Part shown: positions 1 through 7,377 of the stretch, one piece after another
Layout: every line of letters starts with the position of its first letter
Position numbering within the stretch: the first letter of the stretch is position 1
NCBI GenBank assembly: GCA_024639925.1
Contig: JAHEGA010000005.1
Coordinates: 1-10,404 of the forward strand
Direction of reading: 5' to 3'
Origin: Microbacteriaceae bacterium
Lineage (GTDB): Bacteria; Actinomycetota; Actinomycetes; Actinomycetales; Microbacteriaceae
DNA length: 10,404 bases
The notes under the pieces: model-generated
Seen by the model: only the letters and a program-made list of their open reading frames with translations
The model's database searches: none
What the model was told of the DNA's origin: nothing
Program-made: the position numbers and the translations under genes

Positions 1-647
1 ATGTCGCCACCGAGGTCGACGGCGATGTGGCTGAAAATTGCCCCCTCACCGATCGACGCTGAATGCGTCGCGTATTGGATTGCTCCCGGTGCCCAATCCC
101 CCACAAATACCGCGTGAAGTGCGGAACCTTGGGCCAAGTCAAACTCGACGGTTTCGCCAAGGAGTGCCACTCCGCGGGAGCGCATGACCAACGTGGCCTT
201 CGCTCCGGGCGCCAACGAGACCAACGTGTGCGCAGCGCGAGCGGTGTCCCCCAGCCCGTCGCGGGTGACAACAACCGGGGCCTCAGATTCGCCCGAGAGC
301 TCGATGACGAGCACCTCCTTGACCTGACCCCAGGCGTTCGCGCTGAGTCGTTCCTCGGGGAGCCCGGTGTGCCCGCGGGTGACGGAGTCAACGGATTCGA
401 AGCGAACGCTCGCGTGGGGAGAGTCAGATACGTCGAATGGGTACGCGGAGCCCTCAAGGTGACCGTTCAGCAGCGGAGCCAGTCGGGTCACGGGGCTGTG
501 CTTCCACTGTGCTTCGCGCCCGGTCACAGTGTCAAAGTCATCCACGTGTTCGGATTGGAAGAACTCCGACCTGCTCTGCACCGGAGGCACATCGGTCGCG
601 CTCATGTAGGAAGCCGCTGTCTGCGCGGCTGGCGTTGCACTACTCAT
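1..647 (-). CDS. sufD: Fe-S cluster assembly protein SufD, N-terminal part (cut by window edge)
   Basis: SufD pairs with SufB (and the ATPase SufC) to form the cytoplasmic scaffold on which Fe-S clusters are built. The reading frame is open from an ATG at 647 to the left edge, giving 215 complete codons, roughly half the usual length of about 400 residues. The N-terminus begins MSSATPAAQTAASYM and is followed by the variable SufD N-terminal region (for example APLLNGHLEGSAYPF near residue 57). It then runs into the start of the beta-helix core, with GDWAPG and ending near FSHIAVDLGGD. The ATG follows the sufB stop codon with no gap, so the two are almost certainly translationally coupled. The only Shine-Dalgarno-like stretch is GGAAGG in the 3' end of sufB, about 13 nt upstream, which is rather far. 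An alternative ATG at 605 (residue 15) has no better ribosome site. The family call rests mainly on position after sufB and overall resemblance, since SufD N-termini are weakly conserved. Confidence 0.88.
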   Translation of the reverse strand, partial: MSSATPAAQTAASYMSATDVPPVQSRSEFFQSEHVDDFDTVTGREAQWKHSPVTRLAPLLNGHLEGSAYPFDVSDSPHASVRFESVDSVTRGHTGLPEERLSANAWGQVKEVLVIELSGESEAPVVVTRDGLGDTARAAHTLVSLAPGAKATLVMRSRGVALLGETVEFDLAQGSALHAVFVGDWAPGAIQYATHSASIGEGAIFSHIAVDLGGD

Positions 648-2066
648 CTAACCGACAGAACCTTCCATGTTCATTTCGATCAGTTTGTTCAGTTCCAGGG
701 CGTACTCCATCGGTAGTTCCCTGGCGATGGGCTCGATGAACCCTCGAACAATCATTGCCATGGCCTCATCTTCGGGCAGCCCGCGACTTTGGAGATAAAA
801 CAGTTGTTCTTCGCTGACCCGAGACACCGTTGCTTCGTGACCGAGCTGGACATCATCCACCCGAATGTCGATGGCGGGGTACGTGTCACTGCGAGAAATG
901 GTGTCCACGAGTAGGGCGTCACAGCGCACTGTGTTCGCGGAGTGGTGTGCAGACTCGTCCACCCGAACCTCACCGCGGTAGCCAGCACGGCCTCCACCGC
1001 GGGCAATGGACTTCGACACGATGGATGACGTCGTGTGAGGCGCCATGTGGATCATCTTGGCGCCCGCATCTTGGTGCTGGCCAGGGCCTGCGAAGGCGAC
1101 AGACAGCGTCTCCCCTTTGGCCCGCTCGCCGACCAGGAAGACCGAGGGGTATTTCATAGTGACCTTGGAGCCCAAGTTCCCGTCAATCCACTCCATGGTT
1201 GCGCCCTCGTGGGCAATCGCACGTTTGGTGACCAGGTTGTAAACGTTGTTCGACCAGTTCTGGATAGTTGTGTAGCGAACCCGAGCGTTCTTCTTCACGA
1301 TGATCTCGACGACAGCGGAGTGCAACGAGTCTGACGAATAGATCGGTGCTGTGCAGCCTTCGATGTAGTGAACGTAGCTTCCCTCGTCAGCGATGATCAG
1401 GGTGCGTTCAAACTGTCCCATGTTCTCCGTGTTGATGCGGAAGTAGGCCTGCAGGGGAATTTCCACATGGACGCCGGGCGGCACATAGACGAACGAACCC
1501 CCCGACCACACGGCGGTGTTCAGTGCCGAGAATTTGTTGTCTCCTGAGGGAATGACCGAGCCGAAGTACTCGGTGAAGAACTCGGGGTGTTCCCGTAGCG
1601 CCGTGTCGGTGTCCAAGAACAGCACACCCTGAGCTTCCAGGTCCTCGCGAATCTGGTGGTAAACCACTTCAGATTCATACTGAGCCGCGACCCCCGCGAC
1701 AAGGCGGGAACGTTCTGCTTCCGGGATTCCCAAGCGTTCGTAGGTCTCGCGGATTTCCTCGGGAAGGTCCTCCCAGGTTTGAGCCTGCCGTTCGGTGGAG
1801 CGCACGAAGTACTTGATGTTGTCGAAGTCGATGCCGGAGAGGTCAGCTCCGAACTGCGGCATGGGCTTTTTGCCAAAAAGGTCAAGGGCTTTGAGGCGTG
1901 TCTTGAGCATCCACTCGGGCTCGTTCTTGAGCTCCGAGATTTCACGCACGACAGCTTCGGAAAGACCCCGCTTGGCGATGGTTCCCGCGTCGTCTTTGTC
2001 GTGCCAACCAAATTCGTATTGACCCAAGCCTTCGAGGTCGGGTCGGTCCAGTAGAACGTCAGACAT
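648..2066 (-). CDS. sufB: Fe-S cluster assembly scaffold protein SufB
   Basis: SufB is the scaffold subunit of the SUF system. With SufC and SufD it accepts sulfur and assembles nascent Fe-S clusters in the cytoplasm. The 472-residue length is normal for the family. An N-terminal helical region (about 1-150) leads to the right-handed beta-helix core, with WSGGSFVYVPPGV near 187-199, and a C-terminal helical tail. Residues matching those known to matter in E. coli SufB are present: Cys238 in EGCTAP, Cys382 in VRCDALL (equivalent to Cys405) and Glu411 in GHEATVS (equivalent to Glu434). The spacing between the last two is 29, as in E. coli. There are only two cysteines in the protein. No intein is present, although mycobacterial SufB often carries one. 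The ATG start has a good AGGAAGG ribosome site six bases upstream. sufD follows directly. No sufR-type regulator lies between sufB and the divergent ctaA. Confidence 0.97.
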   Translation of the reverse strand: MSDVLLDRPDLEGLGQYEFGWHDKDDAGTIAKRGLSEAVVREISELKNEPEWMLKTRLKALDLFGKKPMPQFGADLSGIDFDNIKYFVRSTERQAQTWEDLPEEIRETYERLGIPEAERSRLVAGVAAQYESEVVYHQIREDLEAQGVLFLDTDTALREHPEFFTEYFGSVIPSGDNKFSALNTAVWSGGSFVYVPPGVHVEIPLQAYFRINTENMGQFERTLIIADEGSYVHYIEGCTAPIYSSDSLHSAVVEIIVKKNARVRYTTIQNWSNNVYNLVTKRAIAHEGATMEWIDGNLGSKVTMKYPSVFLVGERAKGETLSVAFAGPGQHQDAGAKMIHMAPHTTSSIVSKSIARGGGRAGYRGEVRVDESAHHSANTVRCDALLVDTISRSDTYPAIDIRVDDVQLGHEATVSRVSEEQLFYLQSRGLPEDEAMAMIVRGFIEPIARELPMEYALELNKLIEMNMEGSVG

Positions 2067-2211
2067 GGTGTTCCTTCCTGGTGGGCGCCCTTTACAGGAC
2101 TCTCTCGTGATGCTCTTCTACACTCTCAGAAAGAGCTGAATGAGCCGTGTGAGCAACAACGCTCGTGCCTCCCAGAGTATCGGTTTATCCCCGGAAAGAG
2201 AAGGGTTTCAC
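2067..2211. promoter_or_regulatory. Divergent sufB / ctaA upstream region
   Basis: This short stretch must hold the promoters of both divergent genes if ctaA starts at the GTG at 2212. A TACACT hexamer on the plus strand at 2119-2124 fits a loose -10 box for ctaA but has no convincing -35. If it is used, transcription would start about nine bases before the ATG at 2140, which favours the later GTG. No clear -10 is visible for sufB. A 6-bp inverted repeat, GCTCTT (2112-2117) and AAGAGC (2131-2136), brackets the TACACT box with a 13-bp spacer and could be a weak operator. The sufB ribosome site (AGGAAGG on the minus strand) lies next to its start. Function is inferred from position only. Confidence 0.4.
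2198..2205 (+). promoter_or_regulatory. Ribosome binding site that favours the GTG start of ctaA
   Basis: GAGAAGGG sits six bases (TTTCAC) before a GTG at 2212. It is a better Shine-Dalgarno match and spacing than the AAAGAG before the in-frame ATG at 2140. The 24 residues between the two candidate starts do not look like family sequence. Confidence 0.6.
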
Positions 2212-3156
2212 GTGTCCTCCTTGCTGAAGTGGCTGCCCGAGACCACCAACCGAGCAGTGCGGTTTTTTGCGTGGGCGTCTCTGGTGAGCCAGGTGCTCAT
2301 AATTGGTACCGGCGGCGCCGTCCGGCTCACGGGTTCCGGCCTTGGCTGTCCGACCTGGCCGCGCTGCACAGAGGACTCGTTTGTATCCACGCCAGAGATG
2401 GGTTTTCACGGAATTATCGAGTTTGGTAACCGCCTACTGACCTTTGTTCTGGCAATTATTGCCATCGTGATGGTGGTGCTCCTGATCCGCCTGCGCCGCG
2501 AGCGGCCCGAACTTTTTCGTCTTTCGGTCGTCTTGGCGCTCGGAATTCCTGGCCAGGCTGTGATCGGCGGGATCACAGTCCTCACTGACCTCAACCCCTG
2601 GATTGTCGGCCTCCACTACATCTTGTCGCTTGTGCTGGTTGCGTTGGCAGCCGTGTTGTTGTACCGGGTACGCAAGGGTCCCAAAAGCTCCCGCTGGGCC
2701 GTCCCCGCGCCGTTTCGCCTTCTGAGTTCCGCCCTCATCGGCGTGCTCAGCATTTCGCTAGTGATGGGTGTTATCACGACAGGGTCAGGCCCGCATTCCG
2801 GTGATGGCGGAGTGTCTCGCAACGGCTTGGACTCGTGGTTGCTGCAACACTTCCACTCGTGGCCCTCGTACGTCGTGTTTGGCCTCATCCTGACCATCAC
2901 CATCGCGACGTGGACGGGCAACATTGGCACCCCGACCCTGAAGCGAGCTTCGATGGGAGCCCTAGCGATCACCGCGGCACAGATCGCAGTGGGCCTTTAC
3001 CAGGCCCGAAACGGTCTTCCTGAACTGGCGGTAGGGGTTCACATGGTTCTGGCAGCCGTATTGCTGGCTGTCGTGACCACCACGCTGCTCGCTCAACGCT
3101 CGAGCGTCACCAAGGAAGAAGCGGGTCTACCCCCACTGCGACAAACAACAGTGTGA
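2212..3156 (+). CDS. ctaA: Heme A synthase CtaA (COX15 family)
   Basis: CtaA oxidises the methyl group of heme O to the formyl group of heme A in the cytoplasmic membrane, the last step in making the cofactor of aa3-type cytochrome oxidase. From the chosen GTG the protein has 314 residues and about eight hydrophobic segments, as expected. The first helix is followed by the family signature GGAVRLTGSGLGCPTWPRC, whose two cysteines (46 and 52) correspond to the extracytoplasmic pair known in Bacillus CtaA. Likely heme-ligand histidines are His135 (LHYILS), His213/215 (QHFHSW) and His277 (GVHMVL). In the motif EFGNRLLT an Asn (residue 72) stands where Bacillus has His, which I believe is common in actinobacteria. 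The second cysteine pair of Bacillus is absent. An in-frame ATG at 2140 would add 24 residues; it has a weaker ribosome site. The gene ends 50 bp inside ctaB, which makes its substrate. Confidence 0.94.
   Translation: MSSLLKWLPETTNRAVRFFAWASLVSQVLIIGTGGAVRLTGSGLGCPTWPRCTEDSFVSTPEMGFHGIIEFGNRLLTFVLAIIAIVMVVLLIRLRRERPELFRLSVVLALGIPGQAVIGGITVLTDLNPWIVGLHYILSLVLVALAAVLLYRVRKGPKSSRWAVPAPFRLLSSALIGVLSISLVMGVITTGSGPHSGDGGVSRNGLDSWLLQHFHSWPSYVVFGLILTITIATWTGNIGTPTLKRASMGALAITAAQIAVGLYQARNGLPELAVGVHMVLAAVLLAVVTTTLLAQRSSVTKEEAGLPPLRQTTV
3107..3156. other. Tail-to-tail coding overlap of ctaA and ctaB
   Basis: The last 50 bp of ctaA (plus strand) and of ctaB (minus strand) are the same DNA read in opposite directions. 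Each protein keeps a plausible C-terminus (ctaA ends LRQTTV, ctaB ends GVDPLLPW). No hairpin plus T-tract terminator is visible here, so the two transcripts probably run into each other. Confidence 0.9.
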
Positions 3157-4015
3157 GATAGCTAATACTCGCACCGAAGACTTTCATCGGCTTCATGTCG
3201 GCACCGGTGAGCGATCTCGCGTAAAGCCTGTGCGATTCGACAATGAACCAGCCGCCGCTCACCAGAGCCACGGTTGTGTAGAGCACTCCCATGGGGGCAA
3301 GAGGCACGAGTAAGAGCGATGCGGCCACAGTCGCCCAGGCATACAGAATCACCTGAACTCCGACGACGGGTGCCTCTCGAACAACAGCCAACATCGGGAC
3401 ATCGGCATTGCCGTAGTCATCTCGATATTTCATCGACAGCGGCCAATAGTGGGGTGGGGTCCACAGGAAGACCACAAGAAACAAGATCCACGCCTCCACG
3501 CTCAGATCCCCGGTAACGGCTGCCCACCCAATCAGAACCGGGAAACAGCCCGCGATTCCACCCCAAATAATGTTTTGCTCGCTGCGGCGCTTGAGCCAGA
3601 GGGTGTAGACAACGACATAAAAGCCGATCGCGGCAAAGGAGAAAATGGCGGCAAGAGGGGTGGTGAGCACCCAAAGCAGCACCACCGAGCTGACAGCAAG
3701 AACACTGGCAAAAACTAGGGCGGCACGCGGTGTAACGGCGCCAGTAACAAGCGGACGAGATTGGGTCCTACCCATGACGGTGTCGATGTCTTTATCGATC
3801 ACCATGTTGAAGGCATTCGCGCTTCCTGCGCTTAGCGCACCACCGACGACGGTTGCCACCACAAGCCACAGATTGGGAAGGCCACGTTCAGCAAGAACCA
3901 TCACGGGAACCGTGGTGACTAAGAGGAGTTCGATGACCCGTGGTTTCGTCAACGCCACGTAGTTACGGAGGGTGGAACCCGATGTCCCCGTTGAGGAAAC
4001 GGCGTGCGTCGTCAT
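3107..4015 (-). CDS. ctaB: Protoheme IX farnesyltransferase (heme O synthase) CtaB
   Basis: CtaB attaches a farnesyl group to heme B to make heme O in the cytoplasmic membrane. It belongs to the UbiA prenyltransferase superfamily. The 302 residues contain about eight to nine hydrophobic segments. Family landmarks are LTKPRVIELL near 22-31, the first Asp-rich motif running from Asn70 through Asp74, Asp76 and Asp78 to Arg83 (binding Mg-diphosphate), and the second motif YRDDYGNADVP around 197-207, preceded by TPPHYWPLSMK. The ATG has a GAAGGG ribosome site four bases upstream, and the putative promoter would give a leader of only about 20 nt. It diverges from tkt and converges on ctaA, an arrangement also known from Corynebacterium. 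Nothing is missing from the catalytic motifs. In E. coli the equivalent gene is cyoE. Confidence 0.96.
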   Translation of the reverse strand: MTTHAVSSTGTSGSTLRNYVALTKPRVIELLLVTTVPVMVLAERGLPNLWLVVATVVGGALSAGSANAFNMVIDKDIDTVMGRTQSRPLVTGAVTPRAALVFASVLAVSSVVLLWVLTTPLAAIFSFAAIGFYVVVYTLWLKRRSEQNIIWGGIAGCFPVLIGWAAVTGDLSVEAWILFLVVFLWTPPHYWPLSMKYRDDYGNADVPMLAVVREAPVVGVQVILYAWATVAASLLLVPLAPMGVLYTTVALVSGGWFIVESHRLYARSLTGADMKPMKVFGASISYLTLLFVAVGVDPLLPW

Positions 4016-4041
4016 GGAGCCCTTCGTGAATGCGTGGCCTC

Positions 4042-4047
4042 ATTCTA
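4042..4047 (-). promoter_or_regulatory. Putative -10 box of the ctaB promoter (TAGAAT)
   Basis: On the minus strand the hexamer TAGAAT, followed by GAGG, lies 26 bp before the ctaB start. This would place transcription start about 20 nt upstream of the ATG. No good -35 box is seen at 16-18 bp, which is common in actinobacterial promoters. The box lies inside one arm of the perfect inverted repeat shared with the tkt promoter. Confidence 0.5.
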
Positions 4048-4103
4048 GAAGATGGGCCCAGGGTTCCCCTGAGTGGTCTCTCGTCGAGTCGGGGCGCCCC
4101 AGC

Positions 4104-4109
4104 TAGAAT
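4104..4109 (+). promoter_or_regulatory. Putative -10 box of the tkt-tal-pgi promoter (TAGAAT)
   Basis: TAGAAT followed by GAGG lies 65 bp before the tkt ATG and predicts a 5' leader of roughly 58 nt. No strong -35 is visible. A GC-rich palindrome, GGGGCGCCCC (4091-4100), sits just upstream of the box. Its sequence context is identical over 11 bp to that of the divergent ctaB promoter. Confidence 0.5.
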
Positions 4110-4174
4110 GAGGGAGCAGTGGGGTTGCCGCTCCTCTGCGCTCACAACGGACTCAACGCAAAGGTTTCGCGGGT

Positions 4175-6274
4175 ATGGCTCATATCTTTTCTGCTCTGGA
4201 CAAAAAAGCCGTCGATATTGCGAAGGGCTTGGCCGCCGATGCCGTCGAAAAGGTGGGAAATGGGCACCCCGGGACGGCGATTAGTCTCGCTCCCCTTGCC
4301 TATCTTCTGTATCAAAAGGTCATGGCTGTCGACCCGACAGACCCGCAGTGGCTAGGGCGCGATCGGTTCATCCTGTCTGCTGGACATTCGTCTCTCACCC
4401 AGTACGTCCAGCTTTTCCTCGGAGGATTCGGTCTCGAAATTGAAGATCTCCAAGCACTGCGCACCTGGGATTCGTTGACCCCCGGTCATCCTGAGTACGG
4501 TCACACAGATCACGTTGAAATCACGACGGGTCCTCTGGGCCAGGGCATTGCGTCCGCAACAGGGTTCGCGTGCGCCCAGCGTTTTGAGCGGGGACTATTT
4601 GACCCGGACGCGGCGCCGGGGTCCTCGCCGTTTGATCATTACACTTTCGTCATTGCCGGTGATGGCGATCTGCAGGAAGGTGTTTCTGCTGAGGCTGCAT
4701 CGTTGGCGGGCCACCAAGAGCTTGGCAATCTCATCGTTTTTTACGATGCCAACCAGATTTCCATTGAAGACGACGTCGATATTGCGTTTTCTGAGGATGT
4801 GGCGGCCCGGTACGAGGCCTACGGCTGGGACGTTCACACCGTCGACTTTCACCAAGGCTCGGACTATGTCGAGGACGCGGATGCCCTGATGGAGGCCATC
4901 AACGAGGCGAAGGAGCAGACGGGAAAGCCCTCGCTGATCACGGTGAGAACGATTATCGGCTGGCCCTCCCCCACGAAGCAGAACACGGGAGGAATCCACG
5001 GTTCCGCGCTGGGCGCGGATGAAGTTGCCGGCCTGAAGCGCGAAATCGGGCTTCCCGAAGACGAGGCCTTCTTTGTTCCCGAGGACGTTCTCCAGCACAC
5101 CCGGAGCTTGCATTCCCGGGCCGCAGATCAGCGCGCACTATGGGACGAGTCCTTCGCAGCGTGGGCGACGCAGAATCCGGATCGGAAGGCATTACTGGAC
5201 AGGTTGCTGGCGGGCGAGGTTCCTAGTCTTGAGGAGCATCTCCCCGTTTTTGAGTCAGGTTCATCGGTGGCCACCCGCCAAGCGTCAGGTACGGTCCTCA
5301 ATGCCCTTGCAGGCGTCCTCCCGGAGATGTGGGGAGGATCAGCAGATTTGGCGGGATCAAACCTCACCACCATCACTGGCGCACGGTCGTTTGCGCCCTC
5401 CCACCGGTCAACAAGTTCCTGGGAAGCAGACCCCTACGGTCGAGTCCTGCACTTTGGGATTAGAGAGCACGCAATGGGCGCAATCCTCAACGGGATTCTT
5501 CTGCATGGCCCTACGCGGGCATTTGGTGGCACCTTCCTCATCTTCAGCGAATACATGCGACCGGCGGTCCGACTCGCAGCGCTCATGAAGATCCCCGCAC
5601 TCTACGTGTGGACCCATGATTCGATTGGGGTTGGTGAAGACGGCCCCACCCATCAACCGATCGAGCAGCTCGCAAGCCTCCGCGCGATACCAGGCTTGGA
5701 CGTCATCCGTCCCGCGGACGCAAACGAAACCGCATGGGCCTGGAAGACCATCATGGAACGCCAGCATGTTCCCGCCGGGCTTGCGCTCACCCGTCAAGGT
5801 GTCCCGACTCTCGAACGAGGTGACGGTGAGGCCACCGCTAACTCAATGGCGCATGCTCGCCTGACCGCGCGCGGCGGCTATGTCCTGGCGGAGGGATCGC
5901 GTGAACCCGAGGTGATCCTCATCGCGACGGGATCTGAAGTCGCCCTGGCATTGGAAGCCCGGGACACGCTTGAGCGCGACGGCATCGCCACCCGCGTGGT
6001 GTCCATGCCTTGCGTTGAATGGTTCGATGAGCAGGATGCCGCCTACCGCGCTGACGTTCTTCCCACCGCTGTGCGTGCCCGCGTGACGGTCGAAGCCGGC
6101 GTTTCGCAAAGCTGGCACCGATTCCTGGGCGACCACGGCAGGTGGGTCTCGCTGGAGCACTTTGGAGCCTCCGCGGACGCCGCAACACTCTATGAAAAAT
6201 TCGGAATCACCGCTCAGGCGGTTGTCGAAGCGGCCAGGGCCAGCCTCGATTCCGTTGGAAAGGCATCGCAATGA
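4175..6274 (+). CDS. tkt: Transketolase
   Basis: This thiamine-diphosphate enzyme moves two-carbon ketol units between sugar phosphates (xylulose-5-P with ribose-5-P or erythrose-4-P) in the non-oxidative pentose phosphate pathway, in the cytoplasm. The 699 residues are full length. Domain order is the N-terminal cofactor domain, the central pyrimidine-binding domain and a C-terminal domain. Visible motifs are GNGHPG with His31, AGHSS with His71, GPLGQG (119-124), the cofactor and Mg site GDGDLQEG (162-169) with Asn193 in the following ANQIS, His275 in GGIHGSALG, the catalytic Glu431 in GIREHAMG, and His481 in the HDSIGVGEDGPTHQP segment. The ATG is preceded by a modest AAAGG ten bases upstream. 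The gene starts the tkt-tal-pgi operon and its stop overlaps the tal start by 4 bp (ATGA). Confidence 0.97.
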   Translation: MAHIFSALDKKAVDIAKGLAADAVEKVGNGHPGTAISLAPLAYLLYQKVMAVDPTDPQWLGRDRFILSAGHSSLTQYVQLFLGGFGLEIEDLQALRTWDSLTPGHPEYGHTDHVEITTGPLGQGIASATGFACAQRFERGLFDPDAAPGSSPFDHYTFVIAGDGDLQEGVSAEAASLAGHQELGNLIVFYDANQISIEDDVDIAFSEDVAARYEAYGWDVHTVDFHQGSDYVEDADALMEAINEAKEQTGKPSLITVRTIIGWPSPTKQNTGGIHGSALGADEVAGLKREIGLPEDEAFFVPEDVLQHTRSLHSRAADQRALWDESFAAWATQNPDRKALLDRLLAGEVPSLEEHLPVFESGSSVATRQASGTVLNALAGVLPEMWGGSADLAGSNLTTITGARSFAPSHRSTSSWEADPYGRVLHFGIREHAMGAILNGILLHGPTRAFGGTFLIFSEYMRPAVRLAALMKIPALYVWTHDSIGVGEDGPTHQPIEQLASLRAIPGLDVIRPADANETAWAWKTIMERQHVPAGLALTRQGVPTLERGDGEATANSMAHARLTARGGYVLAEGSREPEVILIATGSEVALALEARDTLERDGIATRVVSMPCVEWFDEQDAAYRADVLPTAVRARVTVEAGVSQSWHRFLGDHGRWVSLEHFGASADAATLYEKFGITAQAVVEAARASLDSVGKASQ

Positions 6275-7374
6275 CCACTCCCACACAGGAACTTTCTGAA
6301 ATTGGGGTCAGTATTTGGCTGGACGATCTCTCGAAGGATCGCCTCACCAGCGGGTCGCTGCAGACGCTGATGAGTGAACGCAACGTAGTGGGCGTGACGA
6401 GCAACCCGACGATCTTTGCGGGCTCGGTGGCGGGAAGCGATGCCTACAAACCAGATATCCGTGCCCTTGCAGCGAAAGGTTTGGGACCCGAGGAAACAGC
6501 CTTTGGCGTGATGGTGTCTGATGTTCAGGGTGCCTGTGACCTGTTGAAGGGCGTCTACGACGCCACAGCAGGCCAAGACGGACGCGTTTCCCTCGAGGTC
6601 TCCCCCACCCTGGCCCACGACACCGAAGGGACGATTGCCCAAGCGAAAGAGCTGTGGGAGCGCGTGGGTCGTGAAAACCTGATGGTGAAGATTCCCGCGA
6701 CGCTTGAGGGTATCCCGGCGATTACGGAAGTGATTGCCGCAGGGATCTCGGTCAACGTCACCCTGATTTTCAGCTTGGACCGCTACGCAATGGTGATCGA
6801 CGCCTATCTCGAGGGGATTGCACGAGCGCTGGAGAGTGGACACGACATCCGCCACATCCGCTCGGTAGCGTCATTCTTCGTCTCTCGTGTGGACGCGGCG
6901 ATTGATCCTCTGCTGGATCGCATCGGAACGGAAGAAGCAACGGCCCTTAAATCCCGTGCCGCAATTGCGAACGCGCGCCTGGCGTATGAGCTTTTCACAC
7001 AGAGGCACTCTTCTCCTGCGGCCGAGAAGCTGGTTGCGGAGGGAATGCACCCACAGCGGCCCCTCTGGGCCTCTACAGGCGTGAAGGACCCAGCGCTGCC
7101 GGAAGCCCTCTACGTCACGGAATTGGCAGCCCCCCATACCGTGAACACAATGCCTGAAAAGACTCTCCACGCGACGTTCCGCGACGGTGGAGTCGCCGGA
7201 GACCGGGTCAGTGGAGCAGCAGATGAGTCCCGAGCCGTGCTTTCGCGACTGGAGGATCTGGGCATCTCACTATCCGAGGTGACGGAAGAGCTTGAGCGCG
7301 AGGGAGTTGCCAAGTTCATTGCATCTTGGAACGAGCTTTTGGAGACTGTTTCTCACGCAATTGGGGAGTCTTAG
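6271..7374 (+). CDS. tal: Transaldolase
   Basis: Transaldolase transfers the dihydroxyacetone unit between sedoheptulose-7-P and glyceraldehyde-3-P, giving erythrose-4-P and fructose-6-P. It partners Tkt in the non-oxidative pentose phosphate pathway. The 367-residue length matches the long actinobacterial type. Motifs include SIWLDDLS (14-21), GVTSNPTIF (41-49), the Schiff-base Lys140 in MVKIPAT, NVTLIFSLDRY (162-172), SFFVSRVDAAID (201-212) and RPLWASTGVKDP (263-274). The start overlaps the tkt stop by 4 bp and has a GGAAAGG ribosome site seven bases upstream, inside tkt. The stop codon TAG is followed by one codon (GCC) and then the pgi GTG in the same reading frame, so the two genes are one stop codon away from being a Tal-Pgi fusion. 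Confidence 0.97.
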   Translation: MTTPTQELSEIGVSIWLDDLSKDRLTSGSLQTLMSERNVVGVTSNPTIFAGSVAGSDAYKPDIRALAAKGLGPEETAFGVMVSDVQGACDLLKGVYDATAGQDGRVSLEVSPTLAHDTEGTIAQAKELWERVGRENLMVKIPATLEGIPAITEVIAAGISVNVTLIFSLDRYAMVIDAYLEGIARALESGHDIRHIRSVASFFVSRVDAAIDPLLDRIGTEEATALKSRAAIANARLAYELFTQRHSSPAAEKLVAEGMHPQRPLWASTGVKDPALPEALYVTELAAPHTVNTMPEKTLHATFRDGGVAGDRVSGAADESRAVLSRLEDLGISLSEVTEELEREGVAKFIASWNELLETVSHAIGES

Positions 7375-7377
7375 GCC

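Larger units (their letters stand above)
4038..4113. repeat. 11-bp perfect inverted repeat in the ctaB / tkt divergent region
   Basis: CCTCATTCTAG (4038-4048) and CTAGAATGAGG (4103-4113) are exact reverse complements separated by 54 bp. Each arm contains the TAGAAT hexamer oriented toward the nearer gene. Smaller palindromes lie just inside each arm: TGGGCCCA (4053-4060) and GGGGCGCCCC (4091-4100). The whole is best read as two mirror-image promoters. A regulator binding both arms is possible but unproven. Confidence 0.8.

Noticed and set aside
63..716. A 217-codon plus-strand open frame opposite sufD, running into the sufB 3' end
   Set aside because: It is antisense to a clear sufD frame, its translation has no recognisable domain, and it has the composition of a shadow frame.
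648..2066. Possible intein in SufB, as in mycobacteria
   Set aside because: The 472-residue protein is contiguous family sequence with no insertion.
6214..6855. A 213-codon minus-strand open frame opposite tal, and similar frames opposite tkt (4595-5113) and sufB (1656-2054)
   Set aside because: Long antisense frames are expected in this base composition. None has family features or plausible spacing to other genes on its strand.
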